From Nostoc sp. MS1 (GTDB taxonomy: Bacteria > Cyanobacteriota > Cyanobacteriia > Cyanobacteriales > Nostocaceae), in contig NZ_AP023445.1 of assembly GCF_019976755.1 (NCBI RefSeq), positions 1 through 45,733 of the forward strand: DNA of 45,733 nt. Reading direction: 5' to 3'. Positions 1 to 8,693 of the stretch are shown one piece after another; positions within the stretch are counted from its first letter, which is position 1, and every line of letters begins with the position of its first letter. The notes under the pieces were generated by a model. It was not told where the DNA came from. It ran no database searches and saw only the letters and a program-made list of their open reading frames with translations. Position numbers and translations under genes: made by a program.

Positions 1-621
1 TAATGCTGGTAGACGTTCTTTTAATTGAGGATGAAAGTATTTAAAGTATGTCTCAAATAATAAATGCTCTGGTGGTGACTTAAGATCGAGTGATTTTTTA
101 AGCCTGTAGAATAGATGATGCTCAGTCTTTTTATCAGGAAATGGAAGATTACATTTCTTTGCCCACCACTCTACAAGATGTATCCAAAGTAAACCTGTTG
201 GTGAAATCGGTAGGTCATAAACAAGACAATATTCAGCGTTTTCAACAATTTCTATAGAGTTATCTAGCGCATCAACTAAAACTAATTCTGGTTTAGGCCC
301 GTCAGCAGCAAATATAAGATTTTTAATGTAGCCATTTACACCTGTAGATGAATTTTTGAACAAATTAATCATTTTCTCTAAATCGCTAGCATTGGGGTAC
401 CGCTCTAGTAATTTCTCTCCTAAATTGATTAGCTCATTAATACCTTTTGTTATAATTCGAGAACGAACATACACCCGTTTACTGGAAAAGGCTTCGTTAG
501 TCTCTCCTGGAGATAAACCAAGAGCAGTACAAATGCAGGGAACGTCATACGCTTTTTCGTTAATTGCTATTACCTCAGCAATTGCTTCACGGAGTTCAAC
601 AATAGTAATAGGAGATGACAT
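1..621 (-). pseudogene. AbiJ-NTD3-type abortive infection protein, 5' part (split by IS1380 element)
   Basis: An open frame runs from ATG at 621 to base 1 without a stop, 207 codons. The N-terminal part (DVPCICTALGLSPG, then EAFSSKRVYVRSR) and the later block NLIFAADGPKPELVLVDAL with NAEYCLVYD are what I recall of AbiJ-NTD3 proteins, a family tied to abortive phage defence. The frame ends KERLPAL. Across the circular junction and the IS it resumes at 43899 as VPQVYLHYDPKTL, the expected next residues, so positions 1-621 and 43580-43903 are two halves of one gene of about 314 codons. The 4-bp duplication TAAT (1-4 and 43900-43903) marks the insertion. The family assignment is from memory of the motif pattern. 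The split is seen directly. Confidence 0.72.
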
Positions 622-790
622 AGTAAGAAGTTTAGAAATTTATTGTCAATACTCGTAAAAATAATTACACCATATTTTAAAGTTGTGGTTCAAGTTATAC
701 CAAAAAATCCACATTACTATCTGGCGTGTCCTCAGCCCTAGCTACTGCCTTTACGCACAACTTTCACGTCGCGCATCTCGGCTCTATGCC

Positions 791-1189
791 ATTTTGTGTA
801 AGGGCAAGGGTAGCCAGAAGGATATTCTTGACCTATCGGATAAAACCGCCGCCGTGATCGCCGATTGGATTAAAGCTGGCAAGAAAAAACGAGGGGTAGA
901 CCCGCTTTTTACCGTGCTGGCTTATCACAAAAATGGAGCAAGATTAACTGGGGAAGCAATCAAGCGATTGGTGGATGGGCTTTGCAAGGAAGTGGGAATT
1001 ACTAAGAAGATGTCACCCCATCGCATCCGCCACAGTGCGATTACTACTGTATTGGATCTCAATAATGGCAACTACCGCGCAACTCAGCGATTCAGCAGAC
1101 AAGCCGAAGTGCAGACGGTGTTGAAATACGATGATAACCGCCAGCGTTTACAAAAGCAGATGAGCGACTCAATATCAGAATTGATTTAA
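791..1189 (+). pseudogene. tyrosine recombinase 3' fragment
   Basis: This fragment encodes the C-terminal half of a phage-type integrase: KGKGSQKDILDLSDK, the box MSPHRIRHSAITTVL carrying the conserved His and Arg, and the catalytic Tyr in VLKYDDNRQ, ending SDSISELI. Homology to the fuller copy at 41357-42349 begins abruptly near 791, and the bases before that are unrelated. So the N-terminal domain and the first catalytic Arg are absent and the gene cannot work alone. One residue of the third catalytic box also differs (RQAE here, RHAQ in the other copy). The DNA is roughly nine-tenths identical to 41950-42348 by eye and in the same orientation. Confidence 0.85.
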
Positions 1190-1278
1190 GAAATAAGAGT
1201 AAAGTTAGAATTTAAAGAATTATTAATAGTTACTTGTGCAAGTTTAATTTCAGTTGCATAAGTTCTGCTAAAGTATTT

Positions 1279-2286
1279 TCATAGTGGTGAATCATTCAGA
1301 AGACTTTGTGTAGAATCAATTAACAAATTATGAGACAAACGCTGGTTTTGAACACATTCAAAAGTATTAATAATTGGAACTAAGCAGCGTTTAGCATCTT
1401 CATAACCGGACTTTTTTAGTTCTGTAATGCGTTCAAAACTAAAATCTAGATAGCTATCAATTTTGCCAATTAGTGGAGTATTAGACTTATTGATTCGCTC
1501 TTCTGGTCTAATTTCAATTACAGTTTGTTCAGGAAAATCATGACGATTCCAAACTGCACCATTGTTTAAGTGAATTACAATTATATTTTTGCAGCCACGT
1601 TTTACCAAAGCTCTCAAAGGCACATTATCAGCCAAACCTCCGTCTACGTAGTGTTTTCCATTAACCTGCCGACTAGGAAATGCCAGAGGAATAGCAGCAC
1701 TGGCTAGAAGCAAGTTGTAAACTGTTTCATCATCGGTAAAGTCTTGCACGCAAAGCCAATGAGCATCTATGCCAGTGCTAGCGCGTATAAAGTCAACTAA
1801 CCAGTCATAACCCAAACCCGGTATTTTCAGAGAAGGAAAAACTGTTACCCATAACTCAATCCCATGCCGTAGTTCATCAGGTTTAACGGCTTCTCGTAAC
1901 AGATGCTCAATTGGAGCAGGGTCAAAAATAGCATTTGAATTTTGCATTAAACCCTCTGTCACGAGAAAATCAAGCAGCCACTCTCGTAATGTTGGTGTAA
2001 ATTTTTGAGCAGCGTAACTGAGAGTACGAAGAACTGCGCCATTATTTGGACGTAAAATTTCTACTTGACCAAGGCTATCCCAAAGTTGATTAAGACGCTG
2101 GGCAGCATAGGAGAAAGGGCGATAGGCTGAAAGAACAGCACCATTAAGAGCGCCAATGCTAGTTCCGGCGATAATTTGGGGTTCTATCCCTAATTCAGCA
2201 ATATACTGAAGAGCGCCAGCTTGATACGCTCCTTTAGCACCCCCACCAGTAAGTACCAGTCCAAGTTGCGGTAATCGTGATTTCAT
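1279..2286 (-). CDS. patatin-like phospholipase
   Basis: 335 aa. The patatin fold is clear: oxyanion loop GGGAKGAYQAG (residues 14-24), nucleophile elbow GTSIG with Ser43, ASAAIPLAFP near 196-205, and the DGG motif with catalytic Asp215. These enzymes hydrolyse acyl chains of membrane phospholipids. No signal peptide is seen, so it acts from the cytoplasm. It is the last gene of a three-gene operon: its ATG overlaps the stop of the coiled-coil gene by 4 bp (ATGA), implying translational coupling. Bacterial patatins serve as defence effectors (CapV in CBASS), but no cyclase is present. The partner is a dynamin-like GTPase, which suggests regulated membrane attack or lipid remodelling (inference). 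Confidence 0.92.
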   Translation of the reverse strand: MKSRLPQLGLVLTGGGAKGAYQAGALQYIAELGIEPQIIAGTSIGALNGAVLSAYRPFSYAAQRLNQLWDSLGQVEILRPNNGAVLRTLSYAAQKFTPTLREWLLDFLVTEGLMQNSNAIFDPAPIEHLLREAVKPDELRHGIELWVTVFPSLKIPGLGYDWLVDFIRASTGIDAHWLCVQDFTDDETVYNLLLASAAIPLAFPSRQVNGKHYVDGGLADNVPLRALVKRGCKNIIVIHLNNGAVWNRHDFPEQTVIEIRPEERINKSNTPLIGKIDSYLDFSFERITELKKSGYEDAKRCLVPIINTFECVQNQRLSHNLLIDSTQSLLNDSPL

Positions 2287-3326
2287 TGGATCATTGCTAT
2301 ACAGTCGTTGGCAGTTTCTTCTACAATGGCAGTGATAAATTCTCGTGCGTCAGTTGTGCGGGAGATAGAGTCAATATGGAGACGACAGAGTGCCAATGCG
2401 CTCTGTGCTGGGTTACTCGTTCTAGCTTCTATTGGTAAAGTTGCCAATTCTAGGGTTGTACCAATAACAAATAAATGGGGTGTATTCACCAGACGCTGCT
2501 GTGGAATTGAGCGAACTTCTAGTAAAGAGGCTGTTAATTCCTGAGCGTCTTTTGTCATCTCCATGCAAGATTGATTTAGTAAATCACCAAGACCAAAGAA
2601 ATTATCAGGAAGCTGTTTGCTACTTGTAAGAATTTTGTTTATTAAAATTTGGCGGTAACGTTCTGTATCCCCGGTTTCCAGTTCATACATCATCACAGAA
2701 CTACTAAAAATTTCTCGTGCTAACAAAGCGACTTGTAAAGCCCAAGGTAATTTAGTGTAGGTTTGCCCAGCAGTCCAAGCAGTAACAATTCGGTCTAAAT
2801 CTTCATTAGCAGCAACCCGCACTTCTAGCTGACGGATTCGTGCCTCCAAGTGATTGAGTCTTGTGCTAACTTGTTGAGCTAATTGATTTAATTGGTTACT
2901 TAATTCAAATAGTGTTTCCTCTTGCCTTTGTAATCTCTGCTTTTGATTGCGGATGGCATCACGCGCTTCCAGTAAAGAGTTTTGAGTTACTTTCAGTGCA
3001 ACTTGACTAATACGAAGGGAATCACTCAGTTCTAGTACCCAATTACATAATGCTTCTTGACCTGCAATAAGATTTCCATCAAGTAGCAATCTTCGCTTAT
3101 TATCGCTACCGTCAAGTTGATCAAATAATTGACCGAACCAACTGCGATTTTTACGATAGCGGATAATATCTCTGCTAACTTGAATCCCATTAATGAGGTC
3201 AATTAAGGCTTTATCACTAACTACAGGTATTCGACGTTCTATTTCCTTAAGATGATGATTTGAAGTGCTAATAATTGGCAATGTTTGCCGTTGGTAGCTC
3301 AAATTATCAGGGAAAATATTGCTCAT
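2283..3326 (-). CDS. coiled-coil protein of the GTPase-patatin operon
   Basis: 347 aa, no enzyme family recognised. Residues about 95-178 form a long predicted coiled coil rich in Gln, Leu and Arg (for example QKQRLQRQEETLFELSNQL), flanked by helical domains. No transmembrane segment or signal peptide is evident. It lies 5 bp downstream of the GTPase gene and overlaps the patatin gene by 4 bp, so the three are almost certainly co-expressed. By position and shape it is a likely adaptor linking the GTPase to the lipase (inference). The function is unknown. Confidence 0.8.
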   Translation of the reverse strand: MSNIFPDNLSYQRQTLPIISTSNHHLKEIERRIPVVSDKALIDLINGIQVSRDIIRYRKNRSWFGQLFDQLDGSDNKRRLLLDGNLIAGQEALCNWVLELSDSLRISQVALKVTQNSLLEARDAIRNQKQRLQRQEETLFELSNQLNQLAQQVSTRLNHLEARIRQLEVRVAANEDLDRIVTAWTAGQTYTKLPWALQVALLAREIFSSSVMMYELETGDTERYRQILINKILTSSKQLPDNFFGLGDLLNQSCMEMTKDAQELTASLLEVRSIPQQRLVNTPHLFVIGTTLELATLPIEARTSNPAQSALALCRLHIDSISRTTDAREFITAIVEETANDCIAMIQ

Positions 3327-3331
3327 AGCTT

Positions 3332-5704
3332 CTACTTAATCGAATTTTCGGTAAACTTTAAATATGTATTTACCTTACTAATTTTATCGGTAGATTCTTT
3401 AATCAAATCACTTAGTTCCTTAACTAATTTATTTTTCTCCTCAGCTTGTCTTTTTTGATCTTTTTGTGCCTGAATTAAAGTGTTACGATAATTATCTAAG
3501 TAGCTATCAAGATCATTAAAAAAGCAGTTAACACGCTGTTTAAAGTCTTCATCCAAATACTGATTAATTCCTTCTTTAATATTTTTAATACTTTCGTCAA
3601 TCAGTTTATTAGATTTCTCCACTATTTCTTGAAGTGAGACAGTATAGTAATTTTCTTGTTTATCTGGTCGTTTTACCTTTATAGTTTCTTTTTTTGGAAC
3701 CAGCCATAACCAATGCCAAAAATCCCTTTTTTCTACTACTTTTGTTTCATAGCCTTGGTCTAACCATCTAGTATTATGATTGATACGAACTTTGGTATTG
3801 TCTAACTCACCATAATTTAGATTTGGTGTTGGTAGAGATAGATTGATATTAAAATTTTCATTTAACCTTTGACACGCACGTTCAATAATTGGCTGAGTAT
3901 CTTGTTCTAAGGAATTGCCTAAGTTTTGACGTGCTTGTTCAATGTGCTTTCTTACTTGATTACGAACCTTTTCTAACAAAGGGTCTATAACATTATGTTT
4001 AGCAGAAGCAATTGCTTGTTCCGCAAAGTTTTCTGCTGCACTTAGGCTGGTAAATTCAATTACACCGCTACTAATAGATTTTCGTTCAACAAAGTTAAAT
4101 TTTTTAGATATCCAATTAAAAAAATTTTGTGTATTCATCTCCCCCTTTTTTATAATATCTGCACGTTGATATTCTTCTTCAGTGAAATAATTTTCAAGAT
4201 TTTTGTTAGCTTCTTGCTTAATACTTTCAAGTATTTTATTAAGCTGTTGTGACAGGTTCGCTTTAATTTTATCTACGGCTTGTAACCTTTTACGGCATTC
4301 TTCTAGAGACTGCAAATCTTTTTCAAGCGCGCCAACTTCTTGTCTGAGTTTTGCTTCATCTTCGTTGATTGCACTATTGCGAAGCTGGACATCGTTACTC
4401 AATTCTGCAAGATAACTGTAGGCAGTTCTGAGTGCAGATTCTATACAACGAGGCGCAGCTTCTGCTATCAGTGCCGAAATTGCTCCATCTAAAAAAGGGT
4501 CAAATCCTGATTTTTTCCACAACCTTTCTGCTTTACGTTGTAAATCTGTTGTAGATGCTTCTTCCAGTTCCTCTTCCCAGTCAATACCAAAAACTTCTTG
4601 AGCAAGTGCATTTGCTGTCTTCATTTGGGCAACATTGATGTCTGGATGTTGCTGTAATTCCGTTAAAAAATTAGCAGAAGTAAATGCACGTCTAGCGGAA
4701 ATTTCAAACACTCGATTCTGATTACTATTTGCACCAATACCAAATTCAGCAGCAACAAACTGCTGTACTTGCTCTAGGTTCATATCACCTGCGCGCCGTT
4801 GGTCAACTTTATTAATTAATACATATAAAGTGTCTTCACCACGTAGTTGAATAATCTTCTGAACGTCTTTTTTAACCTTTTCTGCTGCTTCGGTTTTGAG
4901 TTGTGTAAAATCTAAAACTATCAAAACTATTGAACTTTGGATGAGTTGTTTTTCAACTACAAGCTGAAGCTGTAAATTTTCTCCTGCCTCATTCGGGCCA
5001 GGAGTGTCTACGATTACTAAATTACCTAAGTTTTCCGATTTTATATTTTCTTGGGAACGCCAAAAAGGGGTGTAAATTCTAGGAGCGTCCCTCAAATTTT
5101 GTATTGGATCTGCAAGTGGGTCTAAAATACTACACAACCGAACAATGTCATTCAAGCTAGTTAAAGTGTGAATTATGTTATCACGACCTTGGCTCTTCGC
5201 TGGAATTGACAATCCTACCCATTTTTGAATTTGCTTTGGCATATTAGCTAAATGCGGGTAATGAGCAAGTTTTTCTTGTACTCGCTCGTTACCTAGTTCA
5301 TCAATCTGATGACGTAAAGCTAAAAGTGTTTCTTGAAAAACTGACAAAATATGGGAGTTTAATTGTAAAACTGGCTCAGTGAGTTCTGCATCAAAGATAA
5401 TTTCTGTCGGAAGCGTAGTCATGGCAGAGTTGCGGCTTGGCAAAATCTCCTGTCCGATAATGGCATTTGTAATGGTAGACTTACCTGCTTTCATCGGTGC
5501 AACAATTGCCATTCTCAACTCAAGCTTTTGCACTTTTTTCGCTTCGTCGGTGATTTGATAGTGATACTGTGTATACTTATTTTCAACACTATCAACACCT
5601 AAAGCAGAACCAGCACGATACATCAATTTGCTAATTTCTTTTAGCAGATCAACAACATCTTTTTGTAAGTCTTGCAAATTCGGCTTTAGCACCTCAGCAA
5701 CCAT
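3332..5704 (-). CDS. dynamin-like large GTPase
   Basis: 790 aa. The GTPase motifs are all visible: G1 APMKAGKST (69-77), a G2-type threonine in the TTLPT stretch (about 96-100), G3 DTPG (233-236) and G4 NKVD (298-301). The second half is dominated by long charged helices (about 430-790), as in the stalk of bacterial dynamin-like proteins. A basic, tryptophan-rich patch (WHWLWLVPKKETIKVKR) in the C-terminal half could touch membrane. Dynamin-like proteins polymerise on and remodel membranes, and bacterial members (DynA, LeoA/LeoBC) have roles in phage tolerance or vesiculation. It is the first gene of the operon with the coiled-coil and patatin genes. The start ATG at 5704 follows an AT-rich leader. 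Confidence 0.9.
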   Translation of the reverse strand: MVAEVLKPNLQDLQKDVVDLLKEISKLMYRAGSALGVDSVENKYTQYHYQITDEAKKVQKLELRMAIVAPMKAGKSTITNAIIGQEILPSRNSAMTTLPTEIIFDAELTEPVLQLNSHILSVFQETLLALRHQIDELGNERVQEKLAHYPHLANMPKQIQKWVGLSIPAKSQGRDNIIHTLTSLNDIVRLCSILDPLADPIQNLRDAPRIYTPFWRSQENIKSENLGNLVIVDTPGPNEAGENLQLQLVVEKQLIQSSIVLIVLDFTQLKTEAAEKVKKDVQKIIQLRGEDTLYVLINKVDQRRAGDMNLEQVQQFVAAEFGIGANSNQNRVFEISARRAFTSANFLTELQQHPDINVAQMKTANALAQEVFGIDWEEELEEASTTDLQRKAERLWKKSGFDPFLDGAISALIAEAAPRCIESALRTAYSYLAELSNDVQLRNSAINEDEAKLRQEVGALEKDLQSLEECRKRLQAVDKIKANLSQQLNKILESIKQEANKNLENYFTEEEYQRADIIKKGEMNTQNFFNWISKKFNFVERKSISSGVIEFTSLSAAENFAEQAIASAKHNVIDPLLEKVRNQVRKHIEQARQNLGNSLEQDTQPIIERACQRLNENFNINLSLPTPNLNYGELDNTKVRINHNTRWLDQGYETKVVEKRDFWHWLWLVPKKETIKVKRPDKQENYYTVSLQEIVEKSNKLIDESIKNIKEGINQYLDEDFKQRVNCFFNDLDSYLDNYRNTLIQAQKDQKRQAEEKNKLVKELSDLIKESTDKISKVNTYLKFTENSIK

Positions 5705-5900
5705 GTGTTTTTACTCCGCCCGTCTTTCATCCACTTATATTAATTCTGGCTCAACAGAAACATAATAAGCTCAGTAAAAACACGTTTATCTTTTTGGATA
5801 CAGTTTGGAATGAGCAGTAATTCCGAAGGTTACACACTTGGGCTTGATAAGTCGCTTTCAATATTGCGATGGCGTACCCGCCAGCCGTAGGGGATGACCA

Positions 5901-6081
5901 TTAACTCTCACGCAGCCCAATCCCTAAACCACACCTCTCTGTCTCTGCCTGTTGCAGCACCGTCGCCGTCACCTCCTTATCTGGTGGATAGCCATACTTT
6001 CGCAGCAGACGCTTGACCAACCTACGCAGATTCGCCTTGACACTTTTTCACAGTCCAGTCATTGGTGACGTTGCTGGCGAT
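5901..6081 (-). pseudogene. C-terminal remnant of a type I restriction HsdR subunit
   Basis: Read on the minus strand and allowing one frameshift near 6050, this encodes IASNVTNDWTVKK, then SVKANLRRLVKRLLRKYGYP and PPDKEVTATVLQQAE, ending at a TAA at 5901-5903. The pattern NDWTVKESV...LRRLVKRLLRKYGYPPDK is the usual C-terminus of HsdR restriction-translocase subunits as I recall it. Only about 60 codons remain, abutting the stop codon of the GIY-YIG gene. It is a relic, not a working gene, and the rest of the restriction system is absent here. Confidence 0.6.
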
Positions 6082-7062
6082 TTATGAGGCATTGGATTCA
6101 CCTTTAGAAATTCGTTTGGCAATTCTACTACCAACTCCTCTAAGACCTTGCTTATACTCTTCTTTTATTTTATATATTTGTTTTCCTAGAGTTTCTCTAT
6201 CTATATCATCATTAAAAACTAAATTTATGGGGTCTTGCAAGTAAGGTTGTATTTTATTGATAAAATCTTTTGGAACTGGAATTTTTAGGTCTGCTTTGAT
6301 TTTATCTAATATATCTGCTTCTACAATTTTTATTTGCTCACCTGCTAAAGTTCCCATTCTAGTTTTAGTTAAAATTTGGCTAACTTTATCTAAAATACTG
6401 ACTTCAACAACATACCCATTTACAAAAATCCGCCCGTGGACTACACCGTATCTTCTTACGTACTCTTTGTGTGGTGCTTCCCAAAGGTTAGAATAAGCTT
6501 TTCTAGTGCTAAATACATTACCTAATATACCTGTAGATATTTCTATATCTTGTTCAGCAAACTCTCTTAGCTTATCCCAATCAAGCACAAGATGGATAAT
6601 CTGTAATCCTGCTAGTTTCTTTTTTAACCACCAGTCAGATGTGATAGCATTTTTATTTATCTGTCTGGGTGGCTCTATACCTAAAACTACTAAGAAATCT
6701 GGTAATTTGATGATTGTTTCTCTTAACAGATTTTCAGCAGGTAAAACCTTTTTTTTCTTGACCGGACTACTATTTAGATGCGGTGTGTACTTGGCTATTA
6801 ATTTTTTTTCTTCTTCATCTAGATTGAGTTCGCTTAACTTCTTGTAGTGTATAGAAAACTTTTTTCTACTTTGTGATGATAGCTGATAAAGCCTATGGTG
6901 CGCTTTACCATTCCATCGCTTTTTAAGATTTTTGGCTTTTCCTATATACCAGATTATATTGTTTTCATCTAATACATAATAAATGCCTGAATGTTCTGGT
7001 AACAAATGTTTATTTTTTAAATCGACCTTCTCTAAATTTAAAATTGACTCGTCAGCATTCAT
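6082..7062 (-). CDS. GIY-YIG nuclease domain protein (copy 1)
   Basis: 326 aa. The N-terminal GIY-YIG domain is clear: HSGIYYVLDENN, then WYIGKAKNLKKRW with the catalytic Arg, and the later Glu and Asn positions in DEEEKKLIAKYTPHLNSSP. The remaining about 200 residues have no family I recognise; they include a segment beginning KLPDFLVVLGIEPPRQ. The same architecture occurs in the plus-strand gene at 14790-15623, so these are diverged paralogues. The stop directly abuts an hsdR relic, which suggests recombination placed the gene there. A solitary DNA nuclease or mobile-element endonuclease role is possible; the substrate is unknown. Confidence 0.82.
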   Translation of the reverse strand: MNADESILNLEKVDLKNKHLLPEHSGIYYVLDENNIIWYIGKAKNLKKRWNGKAHHRLYQLSSQSRKKFSIHYKKLSELNLDEEEKKLIAKYTPHLNSSPVKKKKVLPAENLLRETIIKLPDFLVVLGIEPPRQINKNAITSDWWLKKKLAGLQIIHLVLDWDKLREFAEQDIEISTGILGNVFSTRKAYSNLWEAPHKEYVRRYGVVHGRIFVNGYVVEVSILDKVSQILTKTRMGTLAGEQIKIVEADILDKIKADLKIPVPKDFINKIQPYLQDPINLVFNDDIDRETLGKQIYKIKEEYKQGLRGVGSRIAKRISKGESNAS

Positions 7063-7303
7063 ATATATAGTGCAAATTATTATTTAATATTTACTTATAT
7101 TATTAAAAACTTGTAAATAGTAGAATCTACTTAGGGTATATCGTAACTTTAAATTTGTCATCTGTAACTTTAATTGCACGGCTATTGATGCTAATTACGA
7201 AGAACACTCGCTTTCAATGCTGTAAAGAATCGCTCACGCTCTTAATCAACGGGTAGAGATTCAACTTCTCTCATAGAATAAGTATGAGTAACTGGATGTG
7301 AAT

Positions 7304-7594
7304 ATGGAAACGATGAAATTGCGCTCTCATATTGGGGCAGATGGTATCTTGCAAATCCAGACACCTACGGATTTAAAAGATACTCCTGTTGAGGTAGTGG
7401 TGGTTATACAACCGTTACCCAACGCTGATGTTGCAACATCATCTGAAGTGGAACCCCAATATAACGCCTGGGGAAAGCCTACAACCAAAAAATCCATAAG
7501 TAATGCAATTGCCAGAATGCAAGAACTGCGGCGACAAGTGGCGCTAGATAAAACCTCGCTCCGCTCCATGATTGAAGAGGGGCGAAGATTTTAA
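7304..7594 (+). CDS. VapB-like antitoxin of a PIN-domain toxin
   Basis: About 96 aa from ATG at 7304 (a GTG two codons upstream is an alternative). The N-terminal segment with GADGILQIQTPTDL and VEVVVVIQPL looks like an AbrB-type or swapped-hairpin DNA-binding fold. The charged C-terminal helix ending SLRSMIEEGRRF would wrap the toxin. The stop TAA shares its last A with the ATG of the PIN gene (TAATG), the usual antitoxin-first coupling. The pair should be autoregulated, but no operator is obvious by eye. Confidence 0.75.
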   Translation: METMKLRSHIGADGILQIQTPTDLKDTPVEVVVVIQPLPNADVATSSEVEPQYNAWGKPTTKKSISNAIARMQELRRQVALDKTSLRSMIEEGRRF

Positions 7595-8025
7595 TGCAGT
7601 TTGTTTTGGATTGTTCTGTAGCAATTAGCTGGTGTTTGGTGGATGAAAATAACGATTATGCTAATGGCATACTGGCAATGATGCCGGATGCAGAAGCATT
7701 TGTACCTGGAATTTGGTCACTAGAGATTGCTAATGTTCTACTGGTGGCTGAACGGCGTAACCGCATGACAACTGAACAATCATCAGAAGCTATTGCTTTG
7801 TTACAGTCACTATTAATCCTGGTTGATACGGCTACTGATGCCAACGCATTAGATGCAACGCTGATGCTAGGGCGACAAGAAGGTTTAGCCGCATATGACG
7901 CAGCTTACTTAGAATTGGCATTGCGGTTAGGATTGCCCTTGGCAACGATTGATACTAGATTAGCCCAAGCGGCCACAAGGTGTGGAGTGGATCTAGTAGT
8001 TGTTGACGATGAAACTTCTTCTTAA
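7594..8025 (+). CDS. vapC: PIN-domain ribonuclease toxin (VapC type)
   Basis: 143 aa. The PIN acidic residues are in place: Asp6 (FVLDCS), Glu44 (WSLEIANVL), Asp102 (AAYDAAYLELA) and Asp120 (ATIDTRL). VapC toxins are Mg-dependent RNases that cut tRNA or rRNA when the antitoxin is lost, and on plasmids they enforce maintenance. Length matches the family. The gene is translationally coupled to the antitoxin upstream. Confidence 0.9.
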   Translation: MQFVLDCSVAISWCLVDENNDYANGILAMMPDAEAFVPGIWSLEIANVLLVAERRNRMTTEQSSEAIALLQSLLILVDTATDANALDATLMLGRQEGLAAYDAAYLELALRLGLPLATIDTRLAQAATRCGVDLVVVDDETSS

Positions 8026-8087
8026 AGGTACACTTCATAAGTCAAACAGTATCTAAGAAACAAGCCATCTTCCTTGACAACAAAAAA

Positions 8088-8108
8088 CCTCGGTGTTGAG
8101 TACCGAGG
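8088..8108 (-). terminator. rho-independent terminator of the psb34-like gene
   Basis: A perfect 7-bp stem, CCTCGGT (8088-8094) with ACCGAGG (8102-8108), encloses a 7-nt loop. On the minus strand it is followed by six T residues. It sits 57 bp past the stop of the psb34-like gene and also faces the end of the vapC gene. Confidence 0.75.
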
Positions 8109-8164
8109 CTAATTCTTGAAGCCCGAATGACGATGAGATACAGCGATACCGAAATCAAAAAATT

Positions 8165-8335
8165 TTAGCTAACACTAATACCGACTAAAACTAGAGCAGT
8201 AACTATTAAAGTAGCGAACACGCCTTGTATAAGGTATCTACGTTGTTCCCAAATTGCCGGGTATTCAGCGTAGTACATATTGGGTTCAGTTGCGTAGTTA
8301 TTCAGAACGCCGTCTTCATTAACAGTGGTATACAT
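8165..8335 (-). CDS. psb34: Psb34 / Ssl1498-family light-harvesting-like protein
   Basis: A 56-aa protein that begins MYTTVNEDGVLNNYATEPNM, continues YYAEYPAIWEQRRYLIQG and ends in one transmembrane helix (VFATLIVTALVLVGISVS). This is the Ssl1498 family, identified as Psb34, a single-helix thylakoid protein that binds CP47 during photosystem II assembly and competes with high-light-inducible proteins. The WEQRRY segment differs from the usual PEQQRRY. The gene has its own terminator. It is short enough to be missed by length cut-offs. Its presence on a plasmid suggests a second, accessory copy beside a chromosomal one (inference). Confidence 0.85.
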   Translation of the reverse strand: MYTTVNEDGVLNNYATEPNMYYAEYPAIWEQRRYLIQGVFATLIVTALVLVGISVS

Positions 8336-8693
8336 AGTTTTTTTCGGGATTTATTAACTTATGTAAATAAGTATAACGATATTGTTACAAATAGTCAACA
8401 GGACTTGACAGAAAAAGGCTAATAGCGTAAATAACACTCACTTATGAGTAGGCGCACTCGCCGTTGTTGTGTCGGTTAATGTGCCAATGACGACATCAGT
8501 ACAGAATAGTCTGTGAAAGAGCAACTTGCCTAAAATCAGCGACCGCCGAAAATTAGTACGCAATGCCCATACTCTCCTTGCTAGTAAATTCACAGGTAAA
8601 AACGAATTTTTATAGTATAAATTCGGGTGTTAACCAACTTTTATAATGCTATGTTCTGGATATTAACTTTAGTTAGAAAGACCATATCCTAAA
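8336..8693 (+). other. intergenic region, no gene seen
   Basis: 358 bp between the divergent psb34-like gene and the zinc-finger nuclease gene. It must hold both promoters. I see no convincing ORF, RNA or repeat. It is AT-rich next to both genes and otherwise unremarkable. Confidence 0.5.

Noticed and set aside
356..658. 100-aa plus-strand ORF
   Set aside because: It is antisense to the AbiJ-type coding frame at 1-621, which has recognisable protein motifs.
1279..5704. CBASS system
   Set aside because: A patatin is present but no CD-NTase cyclase; the partner is a GTPase.
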